From Acidilobaceae archaeon (GTDB lineage Archaea; Thermoproteota; Thermoprotei_A; Sulfolobales; Acidilobaceae): a stretch of 10,007 bases of DNA. The stretch is taken from NCBI GenBank assembly GCA_027044005.1, contig JALUDK010000264.1:1-10007 (forward strand), in the 5' to 3' direction. Under the pieces are notes generated by a model, which was not told the DNA's origin, searched no databases, and saw only the letters and a list, made by a program, of their open reading frames with translations. Position numbers and translations under genes: made by a program. Positions 1 through 6,311 of the stretch are shown here, one piece after another (the first letter of the stretch is position 1; every line of letters begins with the position of its first letter).

Positions 1-1699
1 GGCTGGAGCCACCGCCGGGTGCTTGGAGGAGGATCCATATAATCACGGCTGCCACTGTTATAGGGCCCGCCATCTTCCTTATGAAGTGCGCTAGCGAGGA
101 CCTTACACTCCACCATACGACTCTCATACTTGGCTTGTGCATTAGGGGTAGCTCCATTACTAGGTAGGGTTTCCCGGGAGCCTCTCCCCCGTAGATGCGG
201 TGAGCAATCCTAGCTGTGATTAGGGCTACCAGCGCCGATAGGGTGTAGATGCTGACTGCAACCACGGCCTGGGTTAGGGGGCCTTTGAAGAATGCGGATA
301 CGAATGCGAGTAGTACTATTAGCCTTGCGCTACATATGACGAATGGGATCGAGAATATGACCCTCATCCTCTCGCCTGCTGGGAGTAGGCGGGATGTCAT
401 TATCGCTGGCACATTGCACCCGAGTCCTAGTAGGTATGGGTAGATGCTCCTGCCTGAGACGTCCAGCCTCTGGAGGAATGGGTGGAGTGAGACTGCTATT
501 CTAGTCATAACCCCGGAATCCTCGAGGATCGCTAGGAAGGCTGTTGCCACTGCTATCAGTGGTATGAACGAGGCGATAACGCCTACACCGCTTAGGACGC
601 CAGAGACTAGGCCCCAGGCTAGCCCCTGGTCTGGCACCATTGATAGGAGCCTGTCGAAGGCCATGCTGATGATCCCGGCTAGGCTGTACTCCTCTATCAA
701 CGCGGCGGCGTGGGGCATGCCTAGCGAGTAGAGGATCATGTTTAGAGGGAAGCCTATGGATATGCTGAACACTGCGAAGAAGGCTGCGAATAGAATCGCT
801 ATGCTGGCTAGGGGGCCCAGTATGGGGTGCAGCATTATCTTGTCGATCCTAGCCCCCAGCTCTCCGGGGGTCCTCCTTATAATGTACCTCCTTGCCAGGG
901 CCTCCGCCGTGTCTAGCCTAGCTGATGCGATCACGTCCTCGGGGTCTATTCCCTGGGATACAAGGGCTGATTTTATCCTATCAGCCTCGCCCAGTATCCT
1001 CTCACCTATGCCTGCCGCTATGCCCCTTGCTACCTGGTCCCCGGCTAGTAGCTGTACTGCTAGCCATCTCTTGGATAAGGGTCTTATCTTGTCCCCGTCT
1101 ATTAGCTGCTCTAGTATGCTTATGTAGGGTTCTAGCGGGCCATAGTCTATCCTTAGCTGTGGCTTGCTCGTGCTTGTAGTGCTTATCGCCTCCCTGACCC
1201 TCTCCATGCCTACGCCTTCTAGTATGCTCACCCTGTTGATCCTCACACCTAGCCTGCGTGATAGGCCTTCCACGTCGATGTGTATCCCGGATCCGTGTGA
1301 GAGTAGAGATTTCGTGACTAGGACCTCTACTGGGCCCTGGTATGCCTCTAGTAGCTGTGTTAGAAGGTATATACCTGCTTCCGGCTGTAGCCCGTCCAGT
1401 ATGAATACTATCTTGCCCGGCTTTAGGCTGGTTATCGCATCTACTAGTATCTCCTCCTCTATCGTGCCACCGTCCATGGCGTAGGCTCCGGGCGTGTCTA
1501 CTATGCATGTGTCGTCTAGCCTACTGTAGTGCAGGTCTACTGTGACTCCGGGCCAGTTGGCTATCCTGCTCTTGCCGCCTGTTATCTGGTTGAATAGTGT
1601 GGACTTCCCGCTGTTCGGGGTGCCTACTAGTAGTACTACCGTGCTGCATTCCCCCGCCTCCTCCACGAGGTGTATTGTCTTTGCGTGACCGTGCCTCAA
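1..1699 (-). CDS. feoB: Ferrous iron transporter FeoB (3' end outside window)
   Basis: Inner-membrane Fe(II) permease with an N-terminal G domain. Reading the minus strand from the TTG at 1699 gives 566 open codons that run off the left edge, so the C-terminus is missing. The G domain shows G1 (GTPNSGKST, residues 26-34), G2 (NWPGVT, 48-53) and G3 (DTPG, 68-71). The membrane domain carries the FeoB hallmarks ILEDSG (about 391-396), GLGCNVPA (425-432, Cys428) and PFVICSAR (Cys456). Oddly, the G4 motif, normally NxxD, reads TKSL (129-132), and G5 reads VSILEG instead of VSA. The start is uncertain: there is no in-frame ATG upstream, and TTG 1699 fits a near-leaderless transcript from the TATA box at 1726-1734. 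GTG at 1666 is the alternative. It lies about 100 bp downstream of feoA on the same strand. Confidence 0.93.
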   Translation of the reverse strand, partial: MRHGHAKTIHLVEEAGECSTVVLLVGTPNSGKSTLFNQITGGKSRIANWPGVTVDLHYSRLDDTCIVDTPGAYAMDGGTIEEEILVDAITSLKPGKIVFILDGLQPEAGIYLLTQLLEAYQGPVEVLVTKSLLSHGSGIHIDVEGLSRRLGVRINRVSILEGVGMERVREAISTTSTSKPQLRIDYGPLEPYISILEQLIDGDKIRPLSKRWLAVQLLAGDQVARGIAAGIGERILGEADRIKSALVSQGIDPEDVIASARLDTAEALARRYIIRRTPGELGARIDKIMLHPILGPLASIAILFAAFFAVFSISIGFPLNMILYSLGMPHAAALIEEYSLAGIISMAFDRLLSMVPDQGLAWGLVSGVLSGVGVIASFIPLIAVATAFLAILEDSGVMTRIAVSLHPFLQRLDVSGRSIYPYLLGLGCNVPAIMTSRLLPAGERMRVIFSIPFVICSARLIVLLAFVSAFFKGPLTQAVVAVSIYTLSALVALITARIAHRIYGGEAPGKPYLVMELPLMHKPSMRVVWWSVRSSLAHFIRKMAGPITVAAVIIWILLQAPGGGSS

Positions 1700-1725
1700 C
1701 CTCGTGCCACTCCCCGCGGCTTTGG

Positions 1726-1734
1726 CATATATTC
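1726..1734 (-). promoter_or_regulatory. TATA box for feoB
   Basis: On the minus strand this reads GAATATATG. Its centre, near 1730, is about 26-31 bases before the proposed TTG start at 1699, the usual archaeal TATA-to-start distance for a (near-)leaderless mRNA. It lies in the 97-bp gap between feoA and feoB, so feoB may have its own promoter as well as readthrough from feoA. Confidence 0.45.
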
Positions 1735-1796
1735 TACCATGTAAAATTCCGGGGGCCCGAGTCTAATAAACACTGTTAAACTAGCAAGCTTTTCGG

Positions 1797-2087
1797 CTAA
1801 GAAACAGGTTCACCCTCGCCCAGGACCTCAACCTCTATACTGTCAGCGACATCACGGCCCACCGCAACCCTGGTTCCCATAGCCTCCACTATAACCGGGC
1901 TCCAAGGCACGCTGGGGTTGCTCACTATGGTGAGAACGGAGCCCGGCATGATCCCTCTACTCTTCAGCATTCCACCCACGCTACCCCCGGGCACACTCCT
2001 AACCCTAACCCTAGCACCCTCTGGAGCCCTGCTCAGCGCCGTCAAGCCCCTGCACCCAACCCGGAAATATGCCCTGGCAGTGGCCAT
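1797..2087 (-). CDS. feoA: FeoA-like ferrous iron transport accessory protein
   Basis: A 96-residue protein with a FeoA (SH3-like) domain from about residue 15 to the end: LTALSRAPEGARVRV, then GGSVGGMLKSRGIMPGS and a hydrophobic beta-strand region ending in ADSIEVE. FeoA proteins are small cytoplasmic partners that modulate FeoB; the family role is known, its action here is inferred. The frame is open up to 2198, but the first 37 codons do not look like FeoA and run through the divergent hydrolase gene, so I chose the ATG at 2087. It lies directly upstream of feoB on the same strand, which supports an iron-uptake operon. Confidence 0.85.
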   Translation of the reverse strand: MATARAYFRVGCRGLTALSRAPEGARVRVRSVPGGSVGGMLKSRGIMPGSVLTIVSNPSVPWSPVIVEAMGTRVAVGRDVADSIEVEVLGEGEPVS

Positions 2088-2108
2088 TAACGCTGGGTGC
2101 TCGAGGGT

Positions 2109-2867
2109 ATGTACGAGAGGAGGGTTGCAGTAGTAGATGGGCTTAGGATAAGCTACATAATAGCTGGCTCTGGCGATGCTGCAATAGTGTTTATACACGG
2201 CCTCGGTGGCAGGGCCGAGGCTTGGCTCTACCAGCTAAAGGCGCTCTCACCCAGACTCAGGGCGATAGCTGTCGACCTGAGGGGCTTTGGCAGGTCCGAG
2301 CGGCCACCCACTACCCCGGGCACCATGGACTTCGCCAGGGACGTGCTGGGCGTTATGGACTGGGAGGGGGTAGGGGAAGCAGTAATAGTAGGCTCTAGCA
2401 TGGGTGGCATGGTCGCGCTAAGGCTGTATGAAGCGGCGAAGGATAGAGTCAGAGCCCTAGTCCTATCCAACACCAGCCCCAGGATAAGGATAAACACTGG
2501 TCTACTACGAAGGGCCCTGCTAGAGGAGGACCATGAGGCCCAGGGAATGATATCCAGGAGGCTGGGCGCCAGCAACCTATCCAGCCTACTATCCGGAAGC
2601 CCCGACTACATACTGAGAGTAGCAGCAAGGATACAAGGAGAAGACCTAACCCACATCACCAACACCATATCCAGACCAACCCTGATCATAGGAGGAGAGC
2701 TAGACCCAATCACCCCACCACACGAGCTAGCCAAGCTGCACGAGGCAATACAGGGCTCAACCCTCAAGATAATACGGGGAGCAGGACACCTAACCCACAT
2801 ACAGAAACCAGTAGAATACACAAGCATCCTAAGAGAATTCCTAGAAAAGATAGGAATCACAGCCTAA
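2109..2867 (+). CDS. Alpha/beta-fold hydrolase
   Basis: A 252-residue single-domain alpha/beta hydrolase. Visible landmarks: the oxyanion-hole strand IVFIHGLGG (about 26-34), the nucleophile elbow GSSMGG with Ser97, the acid in GGELDP (Asp199) and the histidine in GAGHLTH (His227). This is a complete Ser-Asp-His triad in the normal order, and the cap region (about 125-180) is short. The substrate cannot be told; relatives include esterases, lactonases and C-C bond hydrolases. The ATG at 2109 is preferred over a GTG at 2097. It is divergent from feoA with only 21 bp between the start codons. The last third uses mostly A-ending codons (cta, ata, cca), unlike the G-rich first part, although the protein is intact throughout. 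Confidence 0.88.
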   Translation: MYERRVAVVDGLRISYIIAGSGDAAIVFIHGLGGRAEAWLYQLKALSPRLRAIAVDLRGFGRSERPPTTPGTMDFARDVLGVMDWEGVGEAVIVGSSMGGMVALRLYEAAKDRVRALVLSNTSPRIRINTGLLRRALLEEDHEAQGMISRRLGASNLSSLLSGSPDYILRVAARIQGEDLTHITNTISRPTLIIGGELDPITPPHELAKLHEAIQGSTLKIIRGAGHLTHIQKPVEYTSILREFLEKIGITA

Positions 2868-2880
2868 TCAGCACCAACCG

Positions 2881-2966
2881 AAAAGGGAGGGCCGTCAAAG
2901 CCAGGGGACTCGTCACCACTCCGACGATGCGGGCGACACCCAACGGCAGATCATCCGGCCCGTAAA
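2881..2966 (-). ncRNA. Candidate structured small RNA (possibly C/D-box-like)
   Basis: Not a recognised family. On the minus strand a 6-bp closing stem pairs GGGCCG (2961-2956) with CGGCCC (2894-2889). Just inside it are a C-box-like ATGATCT (2954-2948) and a D-like TTGA (2898-2895), which could form a kink-turn. A better C'-like GTGACGA (2916-2910) sits in an inner hairpin, TCGTC/GACGA (2927-2923 with 2914-2910), next to a weak D' (CGGA). The C'-to-D spacer is 11 nt, normal for archaeal guides; the C-to-D' spacer is about 24 nt, which is long. A TATA-like box at 2995-2989 predicts transcription start near 2966, and TTTT at 2884-2881 follows the stem. The boxes are imperfect, so the class is inference. 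Confidence 0.35.
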
Positions 2967-2988
2967 GCGATAGATAGGCCCAGCCCCC

Positions 2989-2995
2989 ATTAAAG
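2989..2995 (-). promoter_or_regulatory. TATA-like box for the candidate small RNA
   Basis: It reads CTTTAAT on the minus strand, preceded by a G-rich stretch. It lies about 26 bases upstream of position 2966, right at the 5' edge of the proposed structured RNA. No protein gene on this strand starts nearby, so the box has no other obvious client. Confidence 0.35.
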
Positions 2996-3023
2996 CCCAC
3001 GCTTCCAAAACCTACACTCCAAA

Positions 3024-3042
3024 TAGACCTAATCTAGGTTTA
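3024..3042 (-). terminator. Hairpin just downstream of tRNA-Leu
   Basis: An 8-bp stem (3024-3031 with 3035-3042, one G-U pair) closes a 3-nt loop, beginning 9 bases after the tRNA CCA end. In the tRNA direction it is followed by a short TTT. It could mark the tRNA 3' end or terminate transcription. Archaeal termination normally depends on T-runs rather than hairpins, so the role is tentative. Confidence 0.35.
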
Positions 3043-3050
3043 GGGAATAA

Positions 3051-3138
3051 TGGTGCGGGGGGTGGGATTTGAACCCACGCAGGCCTACGCCATCGGGTCC
3101 TGAGCCCGACCCCTTTGACCAGGCTCGGGCACCCCCGC
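3051..3138 (-). tRNA. tRNA-Leu (anticodon CAG), CCA encoded
   Basis: The minus strand gives a full class II cloverleaf: acceptor GCGGGGG/CCCCCGC, a D arm beginning CCCGAGCCTGG, anticodon stem TCGGG/CCCGA with loop CTCAGGA (anticodon CAG, plus-strand 3100-3102), a long variable arm (GGC-GTAG-GCC), T arm GTGGG-TTCAAAT-CCCAC, discriminator A, and an encoded CCA (3051-3053). The long variable arm and the CAG anticodon identify leucine. There is no intron in the anticodon loop. Possible TATA-like sequences on the minus strand lie at 3162-3155 and 3192-3181. The gap 3139-3227 holds nothing else I can support. Confidence 0.96.
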
Positions 3139-3227
3139 CCTCTTGCTTGATTCCGTTTAGAGGACTGTATCCCTGGATGGGTTTATTAACTCTATCTACA
3201 GCCAAGGGATTAAGGTCCCGTAAGAGT

Positions 3228-3410
3228 CTACTCTTGGAGATCTATTGGTACTGCCTCATCCGCCCTGAAACCTATTTTTGCATGAGTCCCATCGCAATAC
3301 GGCTTTTTGTTTGATGAACCGCATCTGCATAAGGCCGCTACTACATTCCCGTTGATCTCGATTAAGTATGGCCCATTTTGCTTTGCTATAATTCTTATTC
3401 TACGCAACAT
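3228..3410 (-). CDS. CDGSH-type iron-sulfur protein
   Basis: A 60-residue protein that is essentially one CDGSH domain. Cys28, Cys30 and Cys39 plus His43 form the C-x-C-x(8)-C-x(3)-H ligand set (CRCGSSNKKPYCDGTH), which in mitoNEET-type proteins binds a [2Fe-2S] cluster with one histidine ligand. A GPYLIEING strand precedes it, as in other small archaeal CDGSH proteins. Roles in the family include redox sensing and electron or cluster transfer; no partner is shown here. The frame is open to an ATG at 3443, but a TATA box (3428-3435) lies inside that extension, so the ATG at 3410, probably leaderless, is the better start. It is divergent from secY and convergent with nothing. Confidence 0.92.
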   Translation of the reverse strand: MLRRIRIIAKQNGPYLIEINGNVVAALCRCGSSNKKPYCDGTHAKIGFRADEAVPIDLQE

Positions 3411-3427
3411 TGCCACCCAACTCCACC

Positions 3428-3435
3428 ATATATAT
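3428..3435 (-). promoter_or_regulatory. TATA box for the CDGSH gene
   Basis: ATATATAT, centred about 21 bases before the ATG at 3410. This fits a leaderless or nearly leaderless mRNA and argues against the upstream ATG at 3443. Confidence 0.5.
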
Positions 3436-3482
3436 GGATGCACGTTTTATCACTGTCTCTATACAAACCTTGCCGTATAACC

Positions 3483-3490
3483 CTTTTAAC
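3483..3490 (+). promoter_or_regulatory. TATA box for the secY operon
   Basis: CTTTTAAC, with a C-rich element just before it. It predicts a start near 3513 and a leader of about 30 nt before secY, with a weak GGTGA Shine-Dalgarno-like stretch at 3532-3536. It is the best TATA match in the 133-bp divergent region between the CDGSH gene and secY. Confidence 0.5.
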
Positions 3491-3543
3491 CGTGTCAGTG
3501 TATCAGGGGCCTCCTGGCGTCTAGGTGTTGCGGTGACTGATGG

Positions 3544-4911
3544 ATGGGTGTGATTGACATCCTCGCTGCCATAGCTGATAGGTTTCCGACTATAAAGAAG
3601 CCCGCGCCGAAGCCTACGTTGTACCAGAGGCTCGCTTGGACTGGTATTATACTTGTGTTGTACCTTATCATGGCTAATATTCCGCTGTACGGCATACCCG
3701 AGCAGAATCTAAGGTCCCAGTTCACCCTCCAACAGATCATCTTCGCTTCCAGCGCTGGCACGCTGATGGAGCTGGGCATAGGCCCCATAGTCACAGCTGG
3801 ACTGATACTCCAGGTACTAGTTGGAGCCAAGATACTCAACATGGACCTTACAAACCCTGAGGATAGGAGGAAGTTCACCGCTGCCCAGAAGAGCCTAGCC
3901 GTCCTCTTCGGCATATTCGAAGCCACAATGTTCGTCCTAGGAAACAGGTACTGGGCCGGGACAGGCGTAACGCCTACTACACTTGACAGGATCCTAGTCA
4001 TAGCACAGCTAAGCCTAGCTGCCTTCCTGGTCATAATGATGGATGAGATGCTACAGAAGGGTTGGGGCATAGGTAGCGCTATAAGCCTCTTTATCCTAGC
4101 AGGCGTGGCCCAGAGCGTCATGTGGAGCCTGCTAGGCTTCGTACCCGGGGTCGCCGCGAACTACGGGCTCATCCCAGCCCTGATCAGCGATGCAAACATT
4201 TTCCTCATAGCGCGGCCCAACGGGTTCCCTGATCTAACAGGCCTGTTTGCAACCCTCTTCATAATCCTCCTACTGGTCTACGCCCAGGCAATGAGGGTGG
4301 AGATCCCCGTAACGTCCCAGAGGCTTAGGGGGATAAGGTCGAAGGTGCCCCTACAGTTCATCTACGTGACAAACATACCGATACTCCTTGTAGGCATATT
4401 CGTGGCCGACCTACAACTGCTCCAGGGAATAATAGCCGACTTCGCTGGGACAGACAGTAGGATCTATCAGGCATACTCAAACCTAGTCTACTACCTATCA
4501 CCTCCCCGTGGAGTTGTGATAGCCCTCCAGGACCCGGTGAGAACCCTCACATTCGCCATCTCCTGGACTATAATGTCGGTAATATTCGGCTACCTATGGG
4601 TCGAGATAGCCGGGCTCAACCCCAGAGACCAGGCGGAGAAGCTAATAAAGAGTGGCCTAGAAGTGCCTGGAATGAGGAGGAACCCGAGGATACTTGAGAA
4701 CATACTGAGCAGATACATCTACCCACTAACACTGCTAAGCAGCCTAATAGTAGCCGCAATAACCATAGTAGCCGACATCTTTGGCGCCTACGGCACCGGG
4801 ACTGGAATCCTACTGGCTGTCGGAATTATAAACCAGTACTACACCATGATAAGCTACGAGAGGGCGCTGGAGACCTACCCGCTGCTTAGGAGGCTACTGG
4901 GTGAGGGATGA
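3544..4911 (+). CDS. secY: Protein translocase subunit SecY (Sec61 alpha)
   Basis: The 455-residue pore subunit of the SecYE-beta (Sec61) channel in the cytoplasmic membrane. The N-terminus (MGVIDILAAIADRFPTI, then KPTLYQRLAWTGIILVLYL) is typical of archaeal SecY: an amphipathic segment followed by TM1. The plug region follows (GIPEQNLRSQFTLQQIIFASSAGTL is split around about residue 50-75), with LGIGPIVTAGLILQ in TM2. Further hydrophobic segments give about ten TM helices. The cytosolic loop with SQRLRGIRSKVPLQFIYVTNIP (about 259-280) and the C-terminal loop GLNPRDQAEKLIKSGLEVPGMRRNP contact the ribosome in known structures. It leads the operon here; its stop overlaps the adkA start. Confidence 0.98.
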   Translation: MGVIDILAAIADRFPTIKKPAPKPTLYQRLAWTGIILVLYLIMANIPLYGIPEQNLRSQFTLQQIIFASSAGTLMELGIGPIVTAGLILQVLVGAKILNMDLTNPEDRRKFTAAQKSLAVLFGIFEATMFVLGNRYWAGTGVTPTTLDRILVIAQLSLAAFLVIMMDEMLQKGWGIGSAISLFILAGVAQSVMWSLLGFVPGVAANYGLIPALISDANIFLIARPNGFPDLTGLFATLFIILLLVYAQAMRVEIPVTSQRLRGIRSKVPLQFIYVTNIPILLVGIFVADLQLLQGIIADFAGTDSRIYQAYSNLVYYLSPPRGVVIALQDPVRTLTFAISWTIMSVIFGYLWVEIAGLNPRDQAEKLIKSGLEVPGMRRNPRILENILSRYIYPLTLLSSLIVAAITIVADIFGAYGTGTGILLAVGIINQYYTMISYERALETYPLLRRLLGEG

Positions 4912-5519
4912 TGAGACACCCATTCAGGGTAGTCATAGTAACCGGGGTCCCCGGAGTCGGAAAGACAACGGTACTCACCAAGCTAGGCGAGATCGCCGAG
5001 AAGGAAGGCATCAGGGTCAAGGTGACCAACTACGGCTCCTACATGCTCGAGACAGCCCTCAGAGAGGGGCTAGTAGAGAATAGGGACCAGCTACGCCACC
5101 TACCCCTGAGGAGGCAGCTAGAATTACAGAGGCTGGCTGCCCGGAGGATTATAGAGGACGCCGCCAAGGAGCTGGGCGACGATGGCGTGCTCATAGTTGA
5201 CACCCATGCCCTGGTTAGGACCTCGGCAGGCTACTGGCCCGGACTCCCTAGGCACGTGCTGGACGAGCTGAAGCCTGACATGATAGCGGTGATAGAGGCC
5301 AGGCCCGAGGTTATAGTTGAGAGGCAGGCTAGGGATAAGGGCAGGTACAGGGCGGATATGGGCGGTGTGGAGGGTGTAGCTAGGCTCATGGAGAACGCTA
5401 GGGCTGCTAGTCTGGCCAGCGCTGTCCACTACGCCTCCACCGTGGTGTTCGTGGAGAATAGGGAGGGGGCTCCAGAGGAGGCTGCCACGGAGCTCCTAGG
5501 GTATATCAGGAACCTATAG
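4908..5519 (+). CDS. adkA: Archaeal adenylate kinase AdkA
   Basis: A 203-residue P-loop kinase that interconverts ATP + AMP and 2 ADP. The Walker A motif GVPGVGKTT spans residues 13-21. The pattern (TKLGEIAEKEGIRVKVTNYGSYMLETA, LRHLPLRRQLELQRLAARRI, VLIVDTHALVRTSAGYWPGLP, ERQARDKGRYRADM) is that of archaeal AdkA, which is trimeric and distinct from bacterial Adk. It overlaps secY: ATG 4908-4910 shares bases with the secY stop TGA (4909-4911). A second ATG at 4911 is an equally good start, which makes translational coupling likely. The secY-adkA pairing is conserved across Archaea. Confidence 0.96.
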   Translation: MMRHPFRVVIVTGVPGVGKTTVLTKLGEIAEKEGIRVKVTNYGSYMLETALREGLVENRDQLRHLPLRRQLELQRLAARRIIEDAAKELGDDGVLIVDTHALVRTSAGYWPGLPRHVLDELKPDMIAVIEARPEVIVERQARDKGRYRADMGGVEGVARLMENARAASLASAVHYASTVVFVENREGAPEEAATELLGYIRNL

Positions 5520-5541
5520 CCTGCCCCTTTGGGGGCCCGCG

Positions 5542-5970
5542 ATGGATCTACTTCCACTGTTTCCGCCACTCCTCGCGGTCTCCTCCGCAATCCTAGCGGT
5601 GATGGTGTATAGACGCATTGTCCCTTATGATGCTATTAAGACTGCTATCGACGTGATAGCGGAGTACAGGGCCCTTGAGCGTGGTGCTAAGGGTAAGAGG
5701 GCGCAGAAGAAGCTGAAGTCGCTGGAGCCCGAGTATAGGAGGGCTAGGAGGCTAATCTTCAGGAGCACCATGGTCAAGTTCCTCATACTGACTAGCTTCT
5801 ACATAGCCGGGGGGCTGGCATCGGTGATCGTGTATCCCCTGGTCAAGTCGCCCTACTCCCTTCCACTAGTCACCACGGAGATCAACGGGGCCACAGTTGT
5901 ACCCACGTTCATGCTGTACTTCCTGGCCTTCATATACACGAGTCTAGTCTATAGGAAGCACCTCCTATAG
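5542..5970 (+). CDS. DUF106 membrane protein (EMC3/Oxa1-like insertase family)
   Basis: 142 residues with three hydrophobic segments (about 4-24, 74-97 and 121-137) around a basic, helical cytosolic region (about 45-72: RALERGAKGKRAQKKLKSLEPEYRRAR). This layout is that of archaeal DUF106 proteins, distant relatives of the Oxa1/YidC, Get1, EMC3 and TMCO1 membrane insertases. The family link is established; insertase activity for this protein is inferred. Its place between the secY-adkA pair and the ribosomal genes fits a role in membrane protein biogenesis. It lies 22 bp after adkA without a clear Shine-Dalgarno sequence. Confidence 0.88.
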   Translation: MDLLPLFPPLLAVSSAILAVMVYRRIVPYDAIKTAIDVIAEYRALERGAKGKRAQKKLKSLEPEYRRARRLIFRSTMVKFLILTSFYIAGGLASVIVYPLVKSPYSLPLVTTEINGATVVPTFMLYFLAFIYTSLVYRKHLL

Positions 5971-5980
5971 CGGCCTTACC

Positions 5981-5988
5981 CTTATAAC
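5981..5988 (+). promoter_or_regulatory. Internal TATA box before eL34
   Basis: CTTATAAC in a C-rich context, about 50 bp upstream of the eL34 ATG. It predicts a start near 6011 and suggests that the ribosomal half of the operon can be transcribed separately. Its last base touches the left arm of the inverted repeat at 5988-6029. Confidence 0.5.
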
Positions 5989-6029
5989 CCGCCTAGGCAA
6001 CATGCCGCCTCCACGGCGGGCTAGGCGGG
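5988..6029. repeat. Nested inverted repeat upstream of eL34
   Basis: The outer arms CCCGCCTAG (5988-5996) and CTAGGCGGG (6021-6029) are perfect 9-bp complements. Between them an inner pair, CCGCC (6005-6009) and GGCGG (6015-6019), closes a 5-nt loop. It abuts the TATA box and ends 9 bases before the eL34 ATG. It could be an operator, an RNA fold in readthrough transcripts, or both. No T-run follows, so a simple terminator is unlikely. Confidence 0.6.
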
Positions 6030-6038
6030 GTGCATGCC

Positions 6039-6311
6039 ATGGTCAGGCCTGCACTGAGGAGTAGGAGCCTGAGGAGGGTCCAGAGGAGGACTCCTGGAGG
6101 TAGGACTGTTACCAGGTATGAGAGGAGGAGGCCGGGCCCGGCTAGGTGTGCCAGGTGTGGTAGGCCCCTAGCTGGGGTCCCTAGGGCTAGGCCCAGCGTG
6201 CTACGGGGTATGAGCAGGACAAGTAAGAGGCCTGAGAGGCCGTATGGCGGGGTGCTCTGTCCGTCATGCCTAGCAGAGGCCCTAAGAGAATCGATAATAA
6301 GAGGCTTGTAA
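6039..6311 (+). CDS. rpl34e: Large ribosomal subunit protein eL34
   Basis: 90 residues, very basic. The start MVRPALRSRSLRRV and the RTPGGRTVTRYERRRPG segment match the conserved N-terminus of eL34. Two CxxC pairs (Cys37/Cys40 and Cys74/Cys77) form a zinc-ribbon site, as in most archaeal eL34. The ATG at 6039 is preferred over a GTG at 6030 because family members begin M-x-RPALRSRS. Its 3' end overlaps cmk by 46 bp in another frame, so the two are probably translationally coupled. Confidence 0.95.
   Translation: MVRPALRSRSLRRVQRRTPGGRTVTRYERRRPGPARCARCGRPLAGVPRARPSVLRGMSRTSKRPERPYGGVLCPSCLAEALRESIIRGL

Noticed and set aside
1002..1508. A 168-codon minus-strand frame with an ATG
   Set aside because: It is out of frame within feoB. 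The protein is low-complexity and rich in Arg/His/Thr, with no family features.
249..1779. Several plus-strand open frames of 60-130 codons across this region
   Set aside because: They are antisense shadows of feoB, whose minus-strand frame carries clear FeoB motifs throughout.
2886..2966. Plus-strand reading of the 2.9-kb structured region as an H/ACA RNA
   Set aside because: The outer stem also forms on the plus strand, but no ACA box follows at the right distance, and the promoter and T-run fit the minus strand.
3069..3314. Plus-strand 81-codon frame over the tRNA
   Set aside because: It runs antisense through tRNA-Leu and the CDGSH gene and has no protein features.
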